Assembly: GCA_023333565.1 (NCBI GenBank)
Contig: JAJKFH010001480.1
Span: 806,001 to 870,000 of the forward strand
Source of the DNA: Puffinus mauretanicus
Taxonomy: Eukaryota > Chordata > Aves > Procellariiformes > Procellariidae
Reading direction: 5' to 3'
Length of the DNA: 64,000 nucleotides
Of the stretch, positions 25,437 through 37,123 are shown piece after piece. The notes beneath the pieces were generated by a model. That model made no database searches and was not told the origin of the DNA. It was given only the letters and a program-made list of their open reading frames with translations. The position numbers and the translations under genes were made by a program. Within the stretch, counting starts at the first letter, position 1. Each line of letters starts with the position of its first letter.

Positions 25437-25976
25437 AAAAGTATGAGGAGGAAGGAACGGCAGCAAGGAACTGTTATGGACCAACCATAACTACTCACCC
25501 TTCATCCCTCTGTGTTGCTTGGAGGGTGGTGGTGGTGGGTAGAAGAGTCTGTAATGAAGGAATGAAGTTGAGCCTGGGAAAGAGAGGAGGCAAGGTGTTG
25601 CTTTAATGCTTTGCTTTTTTGTTTCTCACTACCCAAATCTATTTTTATGGGCAATAAATTAAATCTTCCCCATGTCGAGTATGTTTTGCCCATGATGGTA
25701 ATTGGTAAGCAATCCCCCTGTCTTTATCTTGAGACATGAGCTTTCTCATCCTATTTCCTCCCCTGTCCTGCTAAGGAAGGGGAGTGAGAGAGCAGCTGGG
25801 CAGGCATTTGCCTGTTAGCCAAGGTTAACCCACCACACCTGGTAAGACTCATTTCAGCAGTCTTCTATAGCTAGAAATTCATCTCCATCTTTGACATAAG
25901 GATAAGTTTTCTTGGTCTATATCAGCTTTTCTTTATCTTTTCCTGATAAAGCACTTCTGTTGTGTGGCCATAGCTC
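25437..25976. other. Intronic gap, nothing recognised
   Basis: Mixed-composition intron DNA with a short GGT/GGTGG repeat near 25525-25540. No gene or element is recognised. Confidence 0.5.
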
Positions 25977-28250
25977 AGTAACTAAGAAGCACCATGGCAG
26001 ATGCTCGCTTTATTGTAAAGAGCGCCAGGTCTGCTTCCCCCTCAGTGATCTAAAGCACAAATACCATCTATCCTACAGTTAAGATCACTTCAGTGAGTTT
26101 CTACGTAACTGCTCACACTTGCCAGAGACAGAATCAGTCTAGCTGCTTTTTCATTTCTTTTTACAGAACTATCCTCAAATTGCCCCATATCACATGTACA
26201 GTACTGCTTCCAAATTCCTACTCATTAAAGTCGGCGGCTTTCTCTGGGACTTCTCAGAAGAAGGCCTTGTCTGCAGTACAAGAGCTTCAGGGTGGCCTGA
26301 ATGCATTTCTTGGCTTTTTTGCTGGAGTGACTAGCTGTCCTCAGAATCGTGATCAAGTCAGAGCTGGCGCAGAGCCGTCTTGATATTTTGCAACAGCTAG
26401 ATGATTGGCAAGTAGGTATACTGGTGAATGTTTAAGTCTTACAGCTGGTGAAGTTCAGCAGTCAGGCACATGCTATGTACAGATACACCCCAAAGGGCAG
26501 TTGCAGTTGAAGAAATATATGTATTCTACCTCACCCCGCACCCATCCCACCCTGTGCTCCACTGTGGCAATACAGTATTAGGAACAATCTAAGCCTCTGT
26601 ATGTCAAGAACATGAAGAACATACAAAGATGATAATTTGTGTGAACAAACAAGAGGCAATGAGATTTTGATGCTCTGCAGAAAAGATGATGATATTTGGA
26701 ATTGATATATCTCGTATCAGACTCATTGGCTATCTATTTCTTGAGATCCCAGATAATATTGGGCAATGGAAACTGAAGAATTGTGAGTGAATAGGCTTCA
26801 GGGTGATACTCAAGACAATTTTATGGGATCTGAGATGCTTCAATGGGCCTGTTTTTCCTGGTAATGATGAAGAAATATTTTTGATTAAATGAATAAATGT
26901 TTTTGGTCTTGGCCTGGCTTATCTGCAGGGTCCCATGTGGATACCTCTTTAATCCACTAGTCACAGTCATTTTACTAGTCTTTTTCTTGCAACTTACCTT
27001 TAGTAATGATCCTCAGAAAGTTATGATAGTCCAAAGATGCAAGTTTTCCCTAGCGTCATGAAGGCAGTTTTTATTGTAGAATCTCTTCCACTTCTCCATG
27101 ATGAGAGTTAGGCTTACTGTCACAGGATTCGCATTGCCTGACTCCTTAAGTCTTAGGCCAGATTGTTGAAAGTCTCCTGACCGTAGAGTGATCCTCTGAG
27201 AACATCCTTATCAAAAAGTGTTAGGAAGTTGACTGTATGTACATGCGCAGCCAAGTCGATCAGTTTCTGTGGGTGGTGGCCAGCTTTGTACCAGTCCTCT
27301 GTGTTTTGAGGGGGAGGTCTCCTTCCCCTCAAATGATCTGGATCATTCCCCAAATGATCTGGATCATTTTTTGAAAACAAAAATAGCAGTTCTTCTTTAG
27401 GCACTCTTTAGGAGTGCACCTTTCTCCTGGAAATGTTCTCATGACATTCTTCAGTGAAATTTCCCGAGAGCTTAATAGGAGTTTTCTGGCTGATCTAATG
27501 AACCAGTTTTTTATTGAGACTTTAATGTTGTCTTTACATCCCCTTGTGGATCATCTCTATGAGCTTATGGCTACATGTTCACTTCTTCATTTTTCTAATT
27601 CTTTTAGTGAAAATAGTCTTTTCCAGTGATTACTGCATACTTGGGAAAATATATCTTGAGTCATACTGGCTTTCTTTATGTTTGGAAAAAATGGTACAAG
27701 GTTGCACTTCATGTGGTTCCTGCAGAGTTTGAATCAAGCCAGGAAATCAACTTGCCTGTTTTCTTATCAAAGTCACGCACATCCAAGACTGAGACATCAG
27801 TTTTGGTGGTTTTTTTTTTTTAGATTTGGACACGAAGGTTTAGAAAAATTGTTCAGCTTTTCAAATAGGTGGCAAAAAAGCCTGTATGCATAATGATTTC
27901 CCCACAAGGATAAAGCGTAGTGAGAATGGCATGCTGGGTCAGGATCTACTGCAAGAGGGCTCGGGGTGTGATTCATGTGCATCCACATGAGCACAAGTGT
28001 GCTTTGAGATCTGAGAAATGTGTCCATCCCTGAGATTTGCAGATTTGTCCTGATAAATTCCATACATGCTTTTTGTAAGCATGGTCCCATCACACAGAGC
28101 TTCTGGGCACATGATGCAGCTCTTGAGAGTGGTTCTTCAGTCATTATTTTCCTCAAGGCTTTACATTTCTTCATCAGTCAACCTGTAGGTTCAGCTTGTA
28201 ATGGAACTTCTTCAAGAAGTTATATTCATGTGTATATTCTGAACTCTACC
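25977..28250 (-). other. Unclassified region, possible decayed element
   Basis: This region of about 2.3 kb is less AT-rich than its surroundings. It contains several open frames on the minus strand (27797-28174, 125 codons; 27153-27404, 83 codons) and on the + strand (26093-26383). I do not recognise the products. The frames lie in order on one strand with stops between them, which could fit an old retroelement or retropseudogene read from right to left, but no catalytic motif, tail or terminal repeat is visible. It may also be ordinary intron. Confidence 0.25.
27332..27368. repeat. Tandem pair of near-palindromes
   Basis: AATGATCTGGATCATT occurs at 27332-27347 and again at 27353-27368, a 21-base tandem period. 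Each unit is a 7-base inverted repeat around TG. It may be a protein-binding site or a chance duplication. Confidence 0.85.
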
Positions 28251-30572
28251 TGAAGTCCCATTAAAAGTTACTTGGGATTCTGGATGTGAGGAACCAAGGA
28301 TGCACATTTACCAGTTGGTACCTCACATATGCAACCTTCACAGCAGGGCCTTGAGTATATATGCATATGAATATTGCAAAGGCAAAACCAAAAAATCTTT
28401 CTAGGATTGTGCATAGAGCAGCACATTTCAAAGATGTTCTAGTTACTGCTCAATAACTTATTTTAGGTGGTGGTATATATTAATATTTATAAAAAAGAAA
28501 AAAGTCCTTTGGGAATTAAACAGAATTTCAGGAAGTATACTTCAACATCCACTAGTTTAATGAAATAAGTGGAATTAAGGGAGAACAAAACATAAGTTTA
28601 GAAGTTGTTTTGCTTTTTTGTGTGCTCCTTGAAAAAACTTTTTTAAAATGCAGAAGTAGTTAGAAGCTGTACAGAAAATTCTTACTAAGTAGGAAAAATA
28701 GTGGAAGTGGGAAGGAATTGGGAAAAAAGGAACAAAACTGGTTTTGAATATGGCAGTTCTGATGGGAAGCGTATTGAGGGGGACGCAACTGGAGGATCAT
28801 TTAATAAATAGGCAAGGTTGTAGTTATGTATGTTTATGAGGAAGAAGGGTAAATAACTTTAAGATGAGATAATGGCAGTTTGGACTGTGCCTATTTAATT
28901 TTCTACTTGAAGAATCCTACATCTACATCTGTGGTTCTTTACATAGCAACCACTCATTTAAGTTTTGGAGTTGTTAACTTCACACACTATTGCAAGAAAA
29001 TGAAAATAATGAAACCACCATGAGGCTGCAAGTCTTCTGGTAACATTGGAAACTGTAATGCTTGTTCTCTTTCACTGCCAGGTTTTTGGTTTTGATTTCC
29101 TATCTGGGCATATCTTCCTATTTAGAAGAACTGGGATTTTTTTTTTCAGTAGTAAGGCATTCTAGGACAAAGATGAAGGGAAAAACTTTAGCAGCAATCA
29201 AAATTAGAGGAAAGCTTGGGCTGTGGTTATTCTCCATGGCAATACAATCTAATTATAACTGTATTAGAGAAGCAGAGTTGTAGAGGTAAATAGTTGGTGT
29301 AATATATTGAGTTATACTTTTATATGCTAATATGACTATAGAAAACATTCACATTCTCTTATTTCAGCAGTTATTGGTATTTCAGTTAAAACTGAAATTT
29401 TTTTGATATCCATACAGTATGAAAAAAGAAAGAAAGATTAAAAAGAGGTGGCTATTGAAATTGGGTAGAAGGGGTTTTTTTGAGCTGCTGCTTTTTTTCT
29501 GATGTAATAGGTGTAAGATCCCAGTCACCTGATAACTACAAGTAAAAACCTGAGTCAAAAACTGGTTTACACTTTCTTGTGCAAGACTGATGAGAGCATC
29601 TGCAACCCTTGTTTTAAATGCTCTTTCTTGGTTTTTTTTAATTGCTTCCCGTTGCTTGTATGCAAACAGATTCACTTTATTCTGTCTCTTCTTTCCACCT
29701 TTCCCTTTGCTATAAATTTTGAGCAAAGATAACAGTTAATGAATGAATGGCTAGATCAAATAATTTGTATTAAATTAATCTCAGATGTGACATATAACAA
29801 GTTGCACCCTTTATGTCAGCTATGCATTGCCAATAGATTCTCTGTCAACTGTGATTTATCACCTTTTCTGGTATGAACTCTGAAGATGTGTAAACTTAAT
29901 TCTGATTTAGTTAGGTTTTCTAGCCAGTAATTTGTACTTATCAACTCCTTAAGCTTTTTTATCTCTCTAAGATATCTGCCTATCTTAGCTTTGCCCCTCT
30001 GAGAATTCGTACTGACCCTGTTTGACCCTCTCATCCCTCCTCTTTGCAAATACCAGGTTTCTACATCTAATTCAGCATGGCATTAACTTGGCTTACTTGT
30101 GTTATTTAAGTTGTAGTTTACAACTTGTGTTTATAATACCACTTCTTTAGTCAGGAGTCTATCTTCTGCATGTTTTCTGCAGAGTATCTAGTAGTCTGAC
30201 AGGTGCTGTAAGCAAGAAAAACTAAGGCAATTATGTGAGCAAATCTGCAGTCTCTCAGTAGTAGTTTGCATCTGCCACTAAATTGTGGGTAGCCAGGGTT
30301 ACCTTGAAGATACCTTGCATCTGAGGAAAGCTTGCTTCTGCTATGAATTTGTGGACAGGCAGAATTTCTCCAAAGACATGTTGTACCTGAATACACTACT
30401 GCTTGTGGATCATCGATTTCTGACCTTAACTCTTTAGGGTTTTCCTAAACAGTCTGGAAATACTGACTCTCTAAATTGTTGGGAAAGAATTGTACAAGTT
30501 ATTTTTCTCCTTCAAATCAAAAGCAGATAGGTCAAAAAATATTGTAATTAGATGGTTTTCTTGCAAAAGGTA
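28251..30572. other. Intronic gap, nothing recognised
   Basis: AT-rich intron DNA with short open frames of at most 114 codons. No gene, RNA or mobile element is recognised. Confidence 0.6.
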
Positions 30573-31139
30573 TGTCGTGGTCTAACCCCAGCCAGCAATT
30601 AAACACCATGCAGCCGTTCGCTCAGCCCCCAGCTCCAGTAGGATGGGGGAGAGAATTGGGAGGGCACAAGTAGGAAAACTCGCGGGCTGAGATAAAAACA
30701 GTTTAATAATTGAAATAAAACAAAGTAGAACAGTAATAATAACAATGACAACAACAACAATAATAGAATATACAAAGCAGGCAATGCACAATGCAACTGC
30801 TCACTGCCTGCCAACTGACACCCCGTGTGTTCCGAACTGCGAGAGCCCCTCCTTTTCCTGGACCACGCCTCCTAATTATATACTGAGCATGATGTCACAT
30901 GGTATGAAATACCCCATTGGCCAGCTGGATCAGCTCCCCTGGCTGCTCCCCACCTCCCCAGCTTCCCATGCACCTGGCAGAGCATGGGAAGCCAAAAAGT
31001 CCCTGGTGCAAGTGCCACTCGGCAACAACCAAAACATCAATGGGCCATCAGCGTTCCTGTCATACCAAACCCAAAACACAGCACCCCCCCCCCCCCAGCT
31101 ACTGGAAGAACGTTAACTGTCCCAGTCAGAACCAGGACA
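30573..31139 (-). mobile_element. ERV solo LTR (copy B)
   Basis: This LTR of about 567 bp has terminal TG and CA and is of the same family as copy A. On the minus strand it has a TATA-like box (complement at 30875-30882) and an ATTAAA signal (complement at 30702-30707). The CRE-like site is changed to TGATGTCA (30890-30897). A simple repeat of AAT/AAC units and a C run near 31083-31096 are included. Flanking 5-mers AGGTA (30568-30572) and GGGTA (31140-31144) form a target duplication with one mismatch. No internal retroviral sequence is attached, so it is a solo LTR left by recombination. Confidence 0.92.
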
Positions 31140-34100
31140 GGGTATAAAAGGTGACTTATGTAGACTGTCATGATTTTTTCATGGCCTATCAAAATTTTTA
31201 TTTCCGATAAACTTGAGCTTCACTTTCCCTTTATGTTTAAATGAACAGTTAACTTAGAGAAAACATTGAGTCACAAAACCACACAAGTCCATTGGTGATA
31301 TCCATTACAACTCAAAATGATCAGAACAACAATTTATTCTTTCGGTGGTTTCTGAGCTGCTTATACTTGGGATGTGTTGACATGGTAATTCAAGTATGAG
31401 TACATGTAGAGGTCATCTTAAAGTAAATAAGCAACTAAATAATGATTCCAATGTTTTCTTTTCCCGTGTACTACTGTATTATTTTTATTTAGTAAGGTAG
31501 TTCTTGTCCAAACTACTATTAATCTGAAAAATGAGAGATTAAAATTACTTACTAAATGATCTTTTTTATATCTCTACTAAAGTAGATTGTTCCAATAATG
31601 TGCTACTTGAATGCTTTTTCCAGACTAGCTTAACATGTCTGAATTGAAGGTATTTCCATCACTTTCCTTGCGGTGTCACAGTTTTATAGATCTGACAGCT
31701 AAACAGTATTTTTTTTTTTATCTTCAGGTTAAAATTTTATGATGTTATGCCTAGTTATAGCTCTTTGAACAATCTTCAACAATTCTTACTCTTCCAAGGA
31801 GGAATAACTTACTCAAGTTATATAGGTTATTAAATCTTCCCTTACGTGTCTGTCTTAGGGAGAATATTGCACAAATAAAATGATATATGCATGAGTGTAT
31901 AAATACCCACCCCAGAAATTATTATAAAGATTTGGAGTTCATTTCTGCTTTGAAGGTCCCTGGAGCATAACCAAGTTGTCAGTAGCTGCCAAGAATATGA
32001 TCGGTTCCCCCATGTGTCGATTCTGTACTTGCGTCATGAGCATCCACAGGTGGGAATAGCTGCTTCTCCAGGAATAGGGCATCTGTCATCAGGCCACTAA
32101 TTTTAAGTTGTCACAAGCCATCCTTGGTTCTGGAACAGGAAAAAAAAAATACAGTAACTGCCTTGCAACCCCTTGGCAACAGCCAGGGGAGATTAGTCGG
32201 TCCACATGCCATCTTCCCTAAAGAGCTACTCACTCTGCCTGTACATTGAACGGACTCTAGACAAACTCAGAGAAAAGGTTTTTGAGCTCAGAGACTTTCC
32301 TTTTGGATACTAAGACAAAAAACTGTTAAGTTAAAAACCAAACAAACCCCCTCTGTTTCTTCATGTGTGAACTGTTTTCAGATATCATGTAAATAAATTA
32401 CTGATTTCACAGAAGGAAGAGTCTAGCCACTGGTAGACAGCAAGGAATTTATCCTTAAGGGTGCTGCCAGAGTTATTAAAATAGTTGTGTAGTGTAGAAA
32501 GCATAGATGGAGCCATTATCTTCAGTCTCAGTATTTCATTCATGTAATCCAGTGGTTTGTAGGAATGTTTTTAGAGTGAATGATTTTCTGCTTGGACTAT
32601 ATTGCGATGTTTTATGGCTGGTATTAAGGACTTGAAAGAAGAAAGTATCTTATACTATACATAAATTAAGATAGGTTAATTAAGTTCATTACTAGAAATA
32701 AGAATGCCAACTTAAGGAAACAGTCTTTGAAACTTTTGGGATTGTCTCTTGATTCCAAAACAAAAGAAGGAAAAAAAAAAAGATTGTGTACTGATTTTTA
32801 AGATTGTGTTCTTATTTTTACCATAGATTTGCCTTCTTATAATATGTTTGACAAGTTTATTGTGTTATAATTCTAGCTATAGAAATGATTAACTGTGTGC
32901 TTTTGAACAGTTCAGAGGCTAAATAATGTCAGTTTATTTGAATCAGATTTAATTGAACAGAAAGATTATCTTAATTTGCCTGTGTTGTGCTTGTGAAATG
33001 GTGATTTTTTTTTTATTTATTTTTTTTTTCCTATTTAGGGAAATACTCTTCAGGAAAAACTATTATTGTTTTTTATTTGCAGATAAACTGCATTTTAACT
33101 CTTTGTGCCCATTCATCGCAGAGTTCATGAGAACTCAGCTATATTAGAGCATTTTACCCTGCATCGTCTCAAGGCTTTTTCTCCAGATTACCTTTTTAAC
33201 TGCTGGTGCTGACTTTATTCCTCTGTTCTAACGTAACACACCTATTTTGCTCTAGGTTATGTTTATGTCACTAGCATTATTTGACAGACAGGAATATTTT
33301 CATTTCAAACTAGCATAGCCATGCCAGATCTGAAGGGAATGAAACACTGTTTGAATCTATGACAAATGATTTTCATGGTATATTAGTGGGTGCAATATTT
33401 GTGTGTTTGGCATAGCCTATGTTGTAAGAACAGGATTTTCTCGTATAGCTAAAGCAATGTAATTACACTGCCAGAAACCTTTTGGTTGAGAGATGACAGT
33501 GAGAAGGATTCAGATCTAAGTATTTATTCCAGGACTTTCTTAATTACAGCCTTGTATAACTGAAAAATGAATAAATGCTGTTATCATCAGGAGGATGATG
33601 GCAGAGAGACAGAAAGTGGGTGATTCCACAATGAGTTCATAGCAGAGCTGGACTAAGAGGCAGGAGTTCTGCCAGCAGGTCTCATGTGAAGCATAAACTC
33701 TGCTCATTCCCATGTATCTCATCTTCACTTTCAAATGATATACTCCTTTCTGACAAGCTTATCTCATTTAGATTGTGTCCCCTTCTGGGCAGTTTGGAAC
33801 GTGCCAGGCAGTGGAGTCTTGGTTTGGATGCTATTGCGGTTCAGTTAAATAATAAGTAATGTATATCATTATTTAATCAACATCTATTACATGGTTTATG
33901 TTGTAAAATCTTTTCTTACTATTTCATCTCTTTTAATATATTTATTGAATTCCATCTGTTGGGTATTAAAAGTTTGGGATTCTTTTCTCCTTTAGACAAT
34001 CAGTCATCCTTATTTTGCCAGCCAAGTAAATTAAGTGATGGATGTTTGTCAGCATATTCTGACATTGTCTGAATATATTTGCTTATCTATATAGAATACT

Positions 34101-35962
34101 TTCATATGAATTTGTATAACCTAATGATGGGTGAAGAATTATTTTTCTCAATAAGCATCTACCCATTCAGATCTACTATATATGCAAAACACTCTAACTT
34201 TCTTGTCATCTATGTTCAAACGTTGGCTGTGTCAGCGGTGATAGTAATCTGTTCTCATGCTGAAACATTGTCAAAATTTCGAATAGCCACCTTCTCTACC
34301 CCTTGTGTGTTGGAGTATTCTGTTTTAGAAGTATGCAGTGGTCAGCAATACAGAACATAGACAAATATTCTGAGAGTACATCTTTGAAAGCCAGGTGTTT
34401 ATGAATTAGCCAGTAGTTTGGTAGATCTCTGCTAAGCATGCTCAAATTTTAATTCCTTTCTTTCCTTAATACTGTTAGTGACATTGTTTACCTCAAATGC
34501 ACTGTACATTTGCTGTCCTGGCATGCTGAGGTGGGAAACTCTAGGGCTGAAATGATTACCAAAGTCAAGTACAAGGAAATGACTAGAAAACTTTTGAGGA
34601 GAATGTGTACTTAAATTATTCCTGTACTAAAATGAATTTGCAATGTCAAAAAAAAAAAAATGTAAAATGATATGTGATCTGGTTATATTACAGAAATTTT
34701 AGGCTTTATTGAATTTTGTGTAGGCATTACATTCTGTTGACTTTAAATCCCAGATGCTTTATTAAATATGCTGTACCTAATTTCTTAGCATTACTTGGTC
34801 ACAAATAGGAATAAAAAAACCTGTATCAAATATGTGAAGACCATTCACTAATATATTGAAACATTCTTGTAAAAACAATTTGTCACTGAAACTCTTCAAC
34901 ACAACTGAAGAAGGAATTTAAGCACATACTCAATTTCAAGCAGGTAAGTAACCACATTCCAGCAGTAGGATAACTAATATATTTATTTAAGTCCCTTGTG
35001 TCAAAGCCCTTTGTTGCCTCTTTTGCAGCATATTGTCATTGCCATAGCTTCGTGTTCTCTTTGTTCATAGTTGCGATATTTATACAAAATCATTAGTTTT
35101 GAAAAAAGTTGCTTCAGCTTTGCTGCTTGTCAAATCTAGATTTAGCATAGTCTAACACTGATATTAAAAATATCAGTAGTGTGAACATGGTGTTTACCTA
35201 TAGAACTGTTTATAGCACTACTGAAATCTAAGAGGGATTTGCATTAGTAATGAGGAAAGCCATAAAGAGTGCGTACAGATGTTTCCTAATGCAGTAAGTC
35301 TGTTGCTCTAAAGGCATATGATCACATTTGGAAAATTGCTATTGCATGTCTTGGCAGTTCGTTAAAAACTGAAAACTTAATGTTAACTGGTATTTTGATA
35401 GACTAAGTTCAAGGTCACCTTTTGTTTAAATGATGTTTTGTTTTCTGTAATTAGACCATGCCAGGTGTATTAAGTATGTAATTAAAAACACAAGGTTTGG
35501 CTAATTCAGAGTAAATGAGAATGAAATACAAGGTTATTATTCATCTCTAGTGAGACTCCAGATGAACAGCGCACATGGAACTATTTATAAAACATTTTGC
35601 ATGGTCAAAAATTGCTTTAGGTTGCTGTCCATGGCTTTTAAATTAAACTACTCACAGATTTTTACAAAAGTACCTGTAGCGTAGAAATATGTTCCCATGC
35701 CTGGTGTTGAATTTGAATGGAAATAAAATATGTATGGTGTACAATTTTATGGCATAGATTTAAAAAAAAAAAAAGAAAAGGAAAAAAAAGAAAAAAGGTA
35801 GTAAGAGAGCTTACGAGGCACTCTTCAAAATGTTATTAGGGTGAACTTCCACTGACTGCCACGGTACAAAGCAACTGGTTCAAAGCATCAGAAATAATAC
35901 CTGAAAGGGAATGGACTACTTTTCGTGCTAGTGGGTTGAATTTCTTGCTCTGTAAATGCTCT
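31140..35962. other. Intronic gap, nothing recognised
   Basis: AT-rich intron DNA with homopolymers near 34648-34660 and a polypurine stretch near 35761-35797. No gene or element is recognised. Confidence 0.6.
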
Positions 35963-36003
35963 GTGTAGTACAGTGGTGGCAAATTTCCACCACTGTACTA
36001 CAC
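35963..36003. repeat. Perfect 17-bp inverted repeat (hairpin)
   Basis: The arm GTGTAGTACAGTGGTGG (35963-35979) is followed by the 7-base spacer CAAATTT and its exact complement (35987-36003). The arms do not extend further. It can form a strong hairpin in RNA or a cruciform in DNA. It is not followed by a T run that would suggest a Pol III transcript. Confidence 0.97.
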
Positions 36004-36202
36004 CATAATCAAACCTTAACAGAGGCAGAATTCATCTGTCAGTGATAATATTCATTGCTTCTGCACCTCTGACCTGCGTAAACTTCTTCTGAGGGCCCCC
36101 CACAGTGTGGGGCTGGAGTGGGATGTAAACTACTGATCTGACCAGTCCAGGGCACAGCCTGTGGAATTTGGTTTAATCAGGGAGACTTGGTCTTCCATCT
36201 CC

Positions 36203-36743
36203 CAAGGTGTGGTTTAACCTGGCAGGCAGCTAAATGCCGCACAGCCGCTCACTCGCTCCCCCGCAGTGGGATGGGGGAGAGAATCGGAAGAAAAGGTAAA
36301 ACTCGTGAGCTGAGATACAGACAATTTAATAGGACAGAAAAGGAAGGGAAAATAATAATAATGATAAAAGAATATACAAAACAAGTGATGCACAATGCAA
36401 TTGCTCACCACCCGCTGACCGACGCCCAGCCAGTTCCCGAGCAGCTTTTCCCCTAGTTTATATACTGAGCATGACATCATGTGGTATGGAACATCCCTTT
36501 GGTCAGGTGGGGTCAGCTGTCCCAGCTGTGTCCCCTCCCAGCTTCTTGTGCACCCCCAGCCTACTCGCTGGTGGGGTGGGGTGAGGAGCAGAAAAGGCCT
36601 TGACTCTGTGTAAGCACTGCTCAGCAGTAACGAAAACATCCCTGTGTTATCAACATCATTCTCATCCTAAATCTAAAACACAGCACTATACTAGCTAATA
36701 GAAAGGAAATTAGCTCTGTCCCAGCTGAAACCAGGACACAAGG
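36203..36743 (-). mobile_element. ERV solo LTR (copy C) with perfect target duplication
   Basis: The LTR itself spans 36208-36738 (531 bp) and is flanked on both sides by the 5-mer CAAGG (36203-36207 and 36739-36743). A 5-bp duplication is typical of ERVL-like elements. On the minus strand it has a TATA box (complement TTTATATA at 36457-36464) and an ATTAAA signal (complement at 36325-36330). The CRE-like site is changed to TGACATCA (36472-36479). There is no internal sequence. It lies antisense to STK3. Confidence 0.95.
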
Positions 36744-36935
36744 TTAGCATCCTTTTTTTCGTACCATGTGTATTTTGGGAAAAGTTAAGTCGAAGACAAA
36801 TAAAAGTGTGCGGCTTAGATTTCGTATATGCAAGTGAAATCCCTTAGGTTTGTCTTCAGAAATTAAAATAGTCCAAAGCTACAGGGGTATATAAAGTTTA
36901 AGCTAGTACTTAAAAAAGTGATATGTGATTGGCTC

Positions 36936-37123
36936 GTGGTTTTTTTGTGGGGGTTTGTGTGGAGTTTATTTTTTTGGGGTTGTTTTTTTTGGGGGGGTTG
37001 TTGTTGTTGGTGTTTTGTTTTGTTGTTGGGTTTGTTTTGTTGTTGGGGGGGTTGGGTTTTTTTGTTTGTTTGTTTTTCTGTGTGTTTTGGGTTTTTTTGT
37101 TGGGTTTTTTTTTTTTTTTTTTT
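36936..37123. repeat. 188-base G/T-only tract with many G runs
   Basis: The + strand is G and T except for three bases (A at 36963 and 36968, C at 37078). Eight G runs of three or more occur, two of them seven long, and the tract ends in a long T run. Long open frames here on both strands are a by-product of low complexity and are not genes. In the STK3 pre-mRNA this stretch is GU-rich and could form a G-quadruplex. Confidence 0.95.

Noticed and set aside
30745..31147. Open frames of 123 and 76 codons on the + strand
   Set aside because: They lie wholly in a solo LTR in antisense direction and are not kept as long frames in the sister LTR copies.
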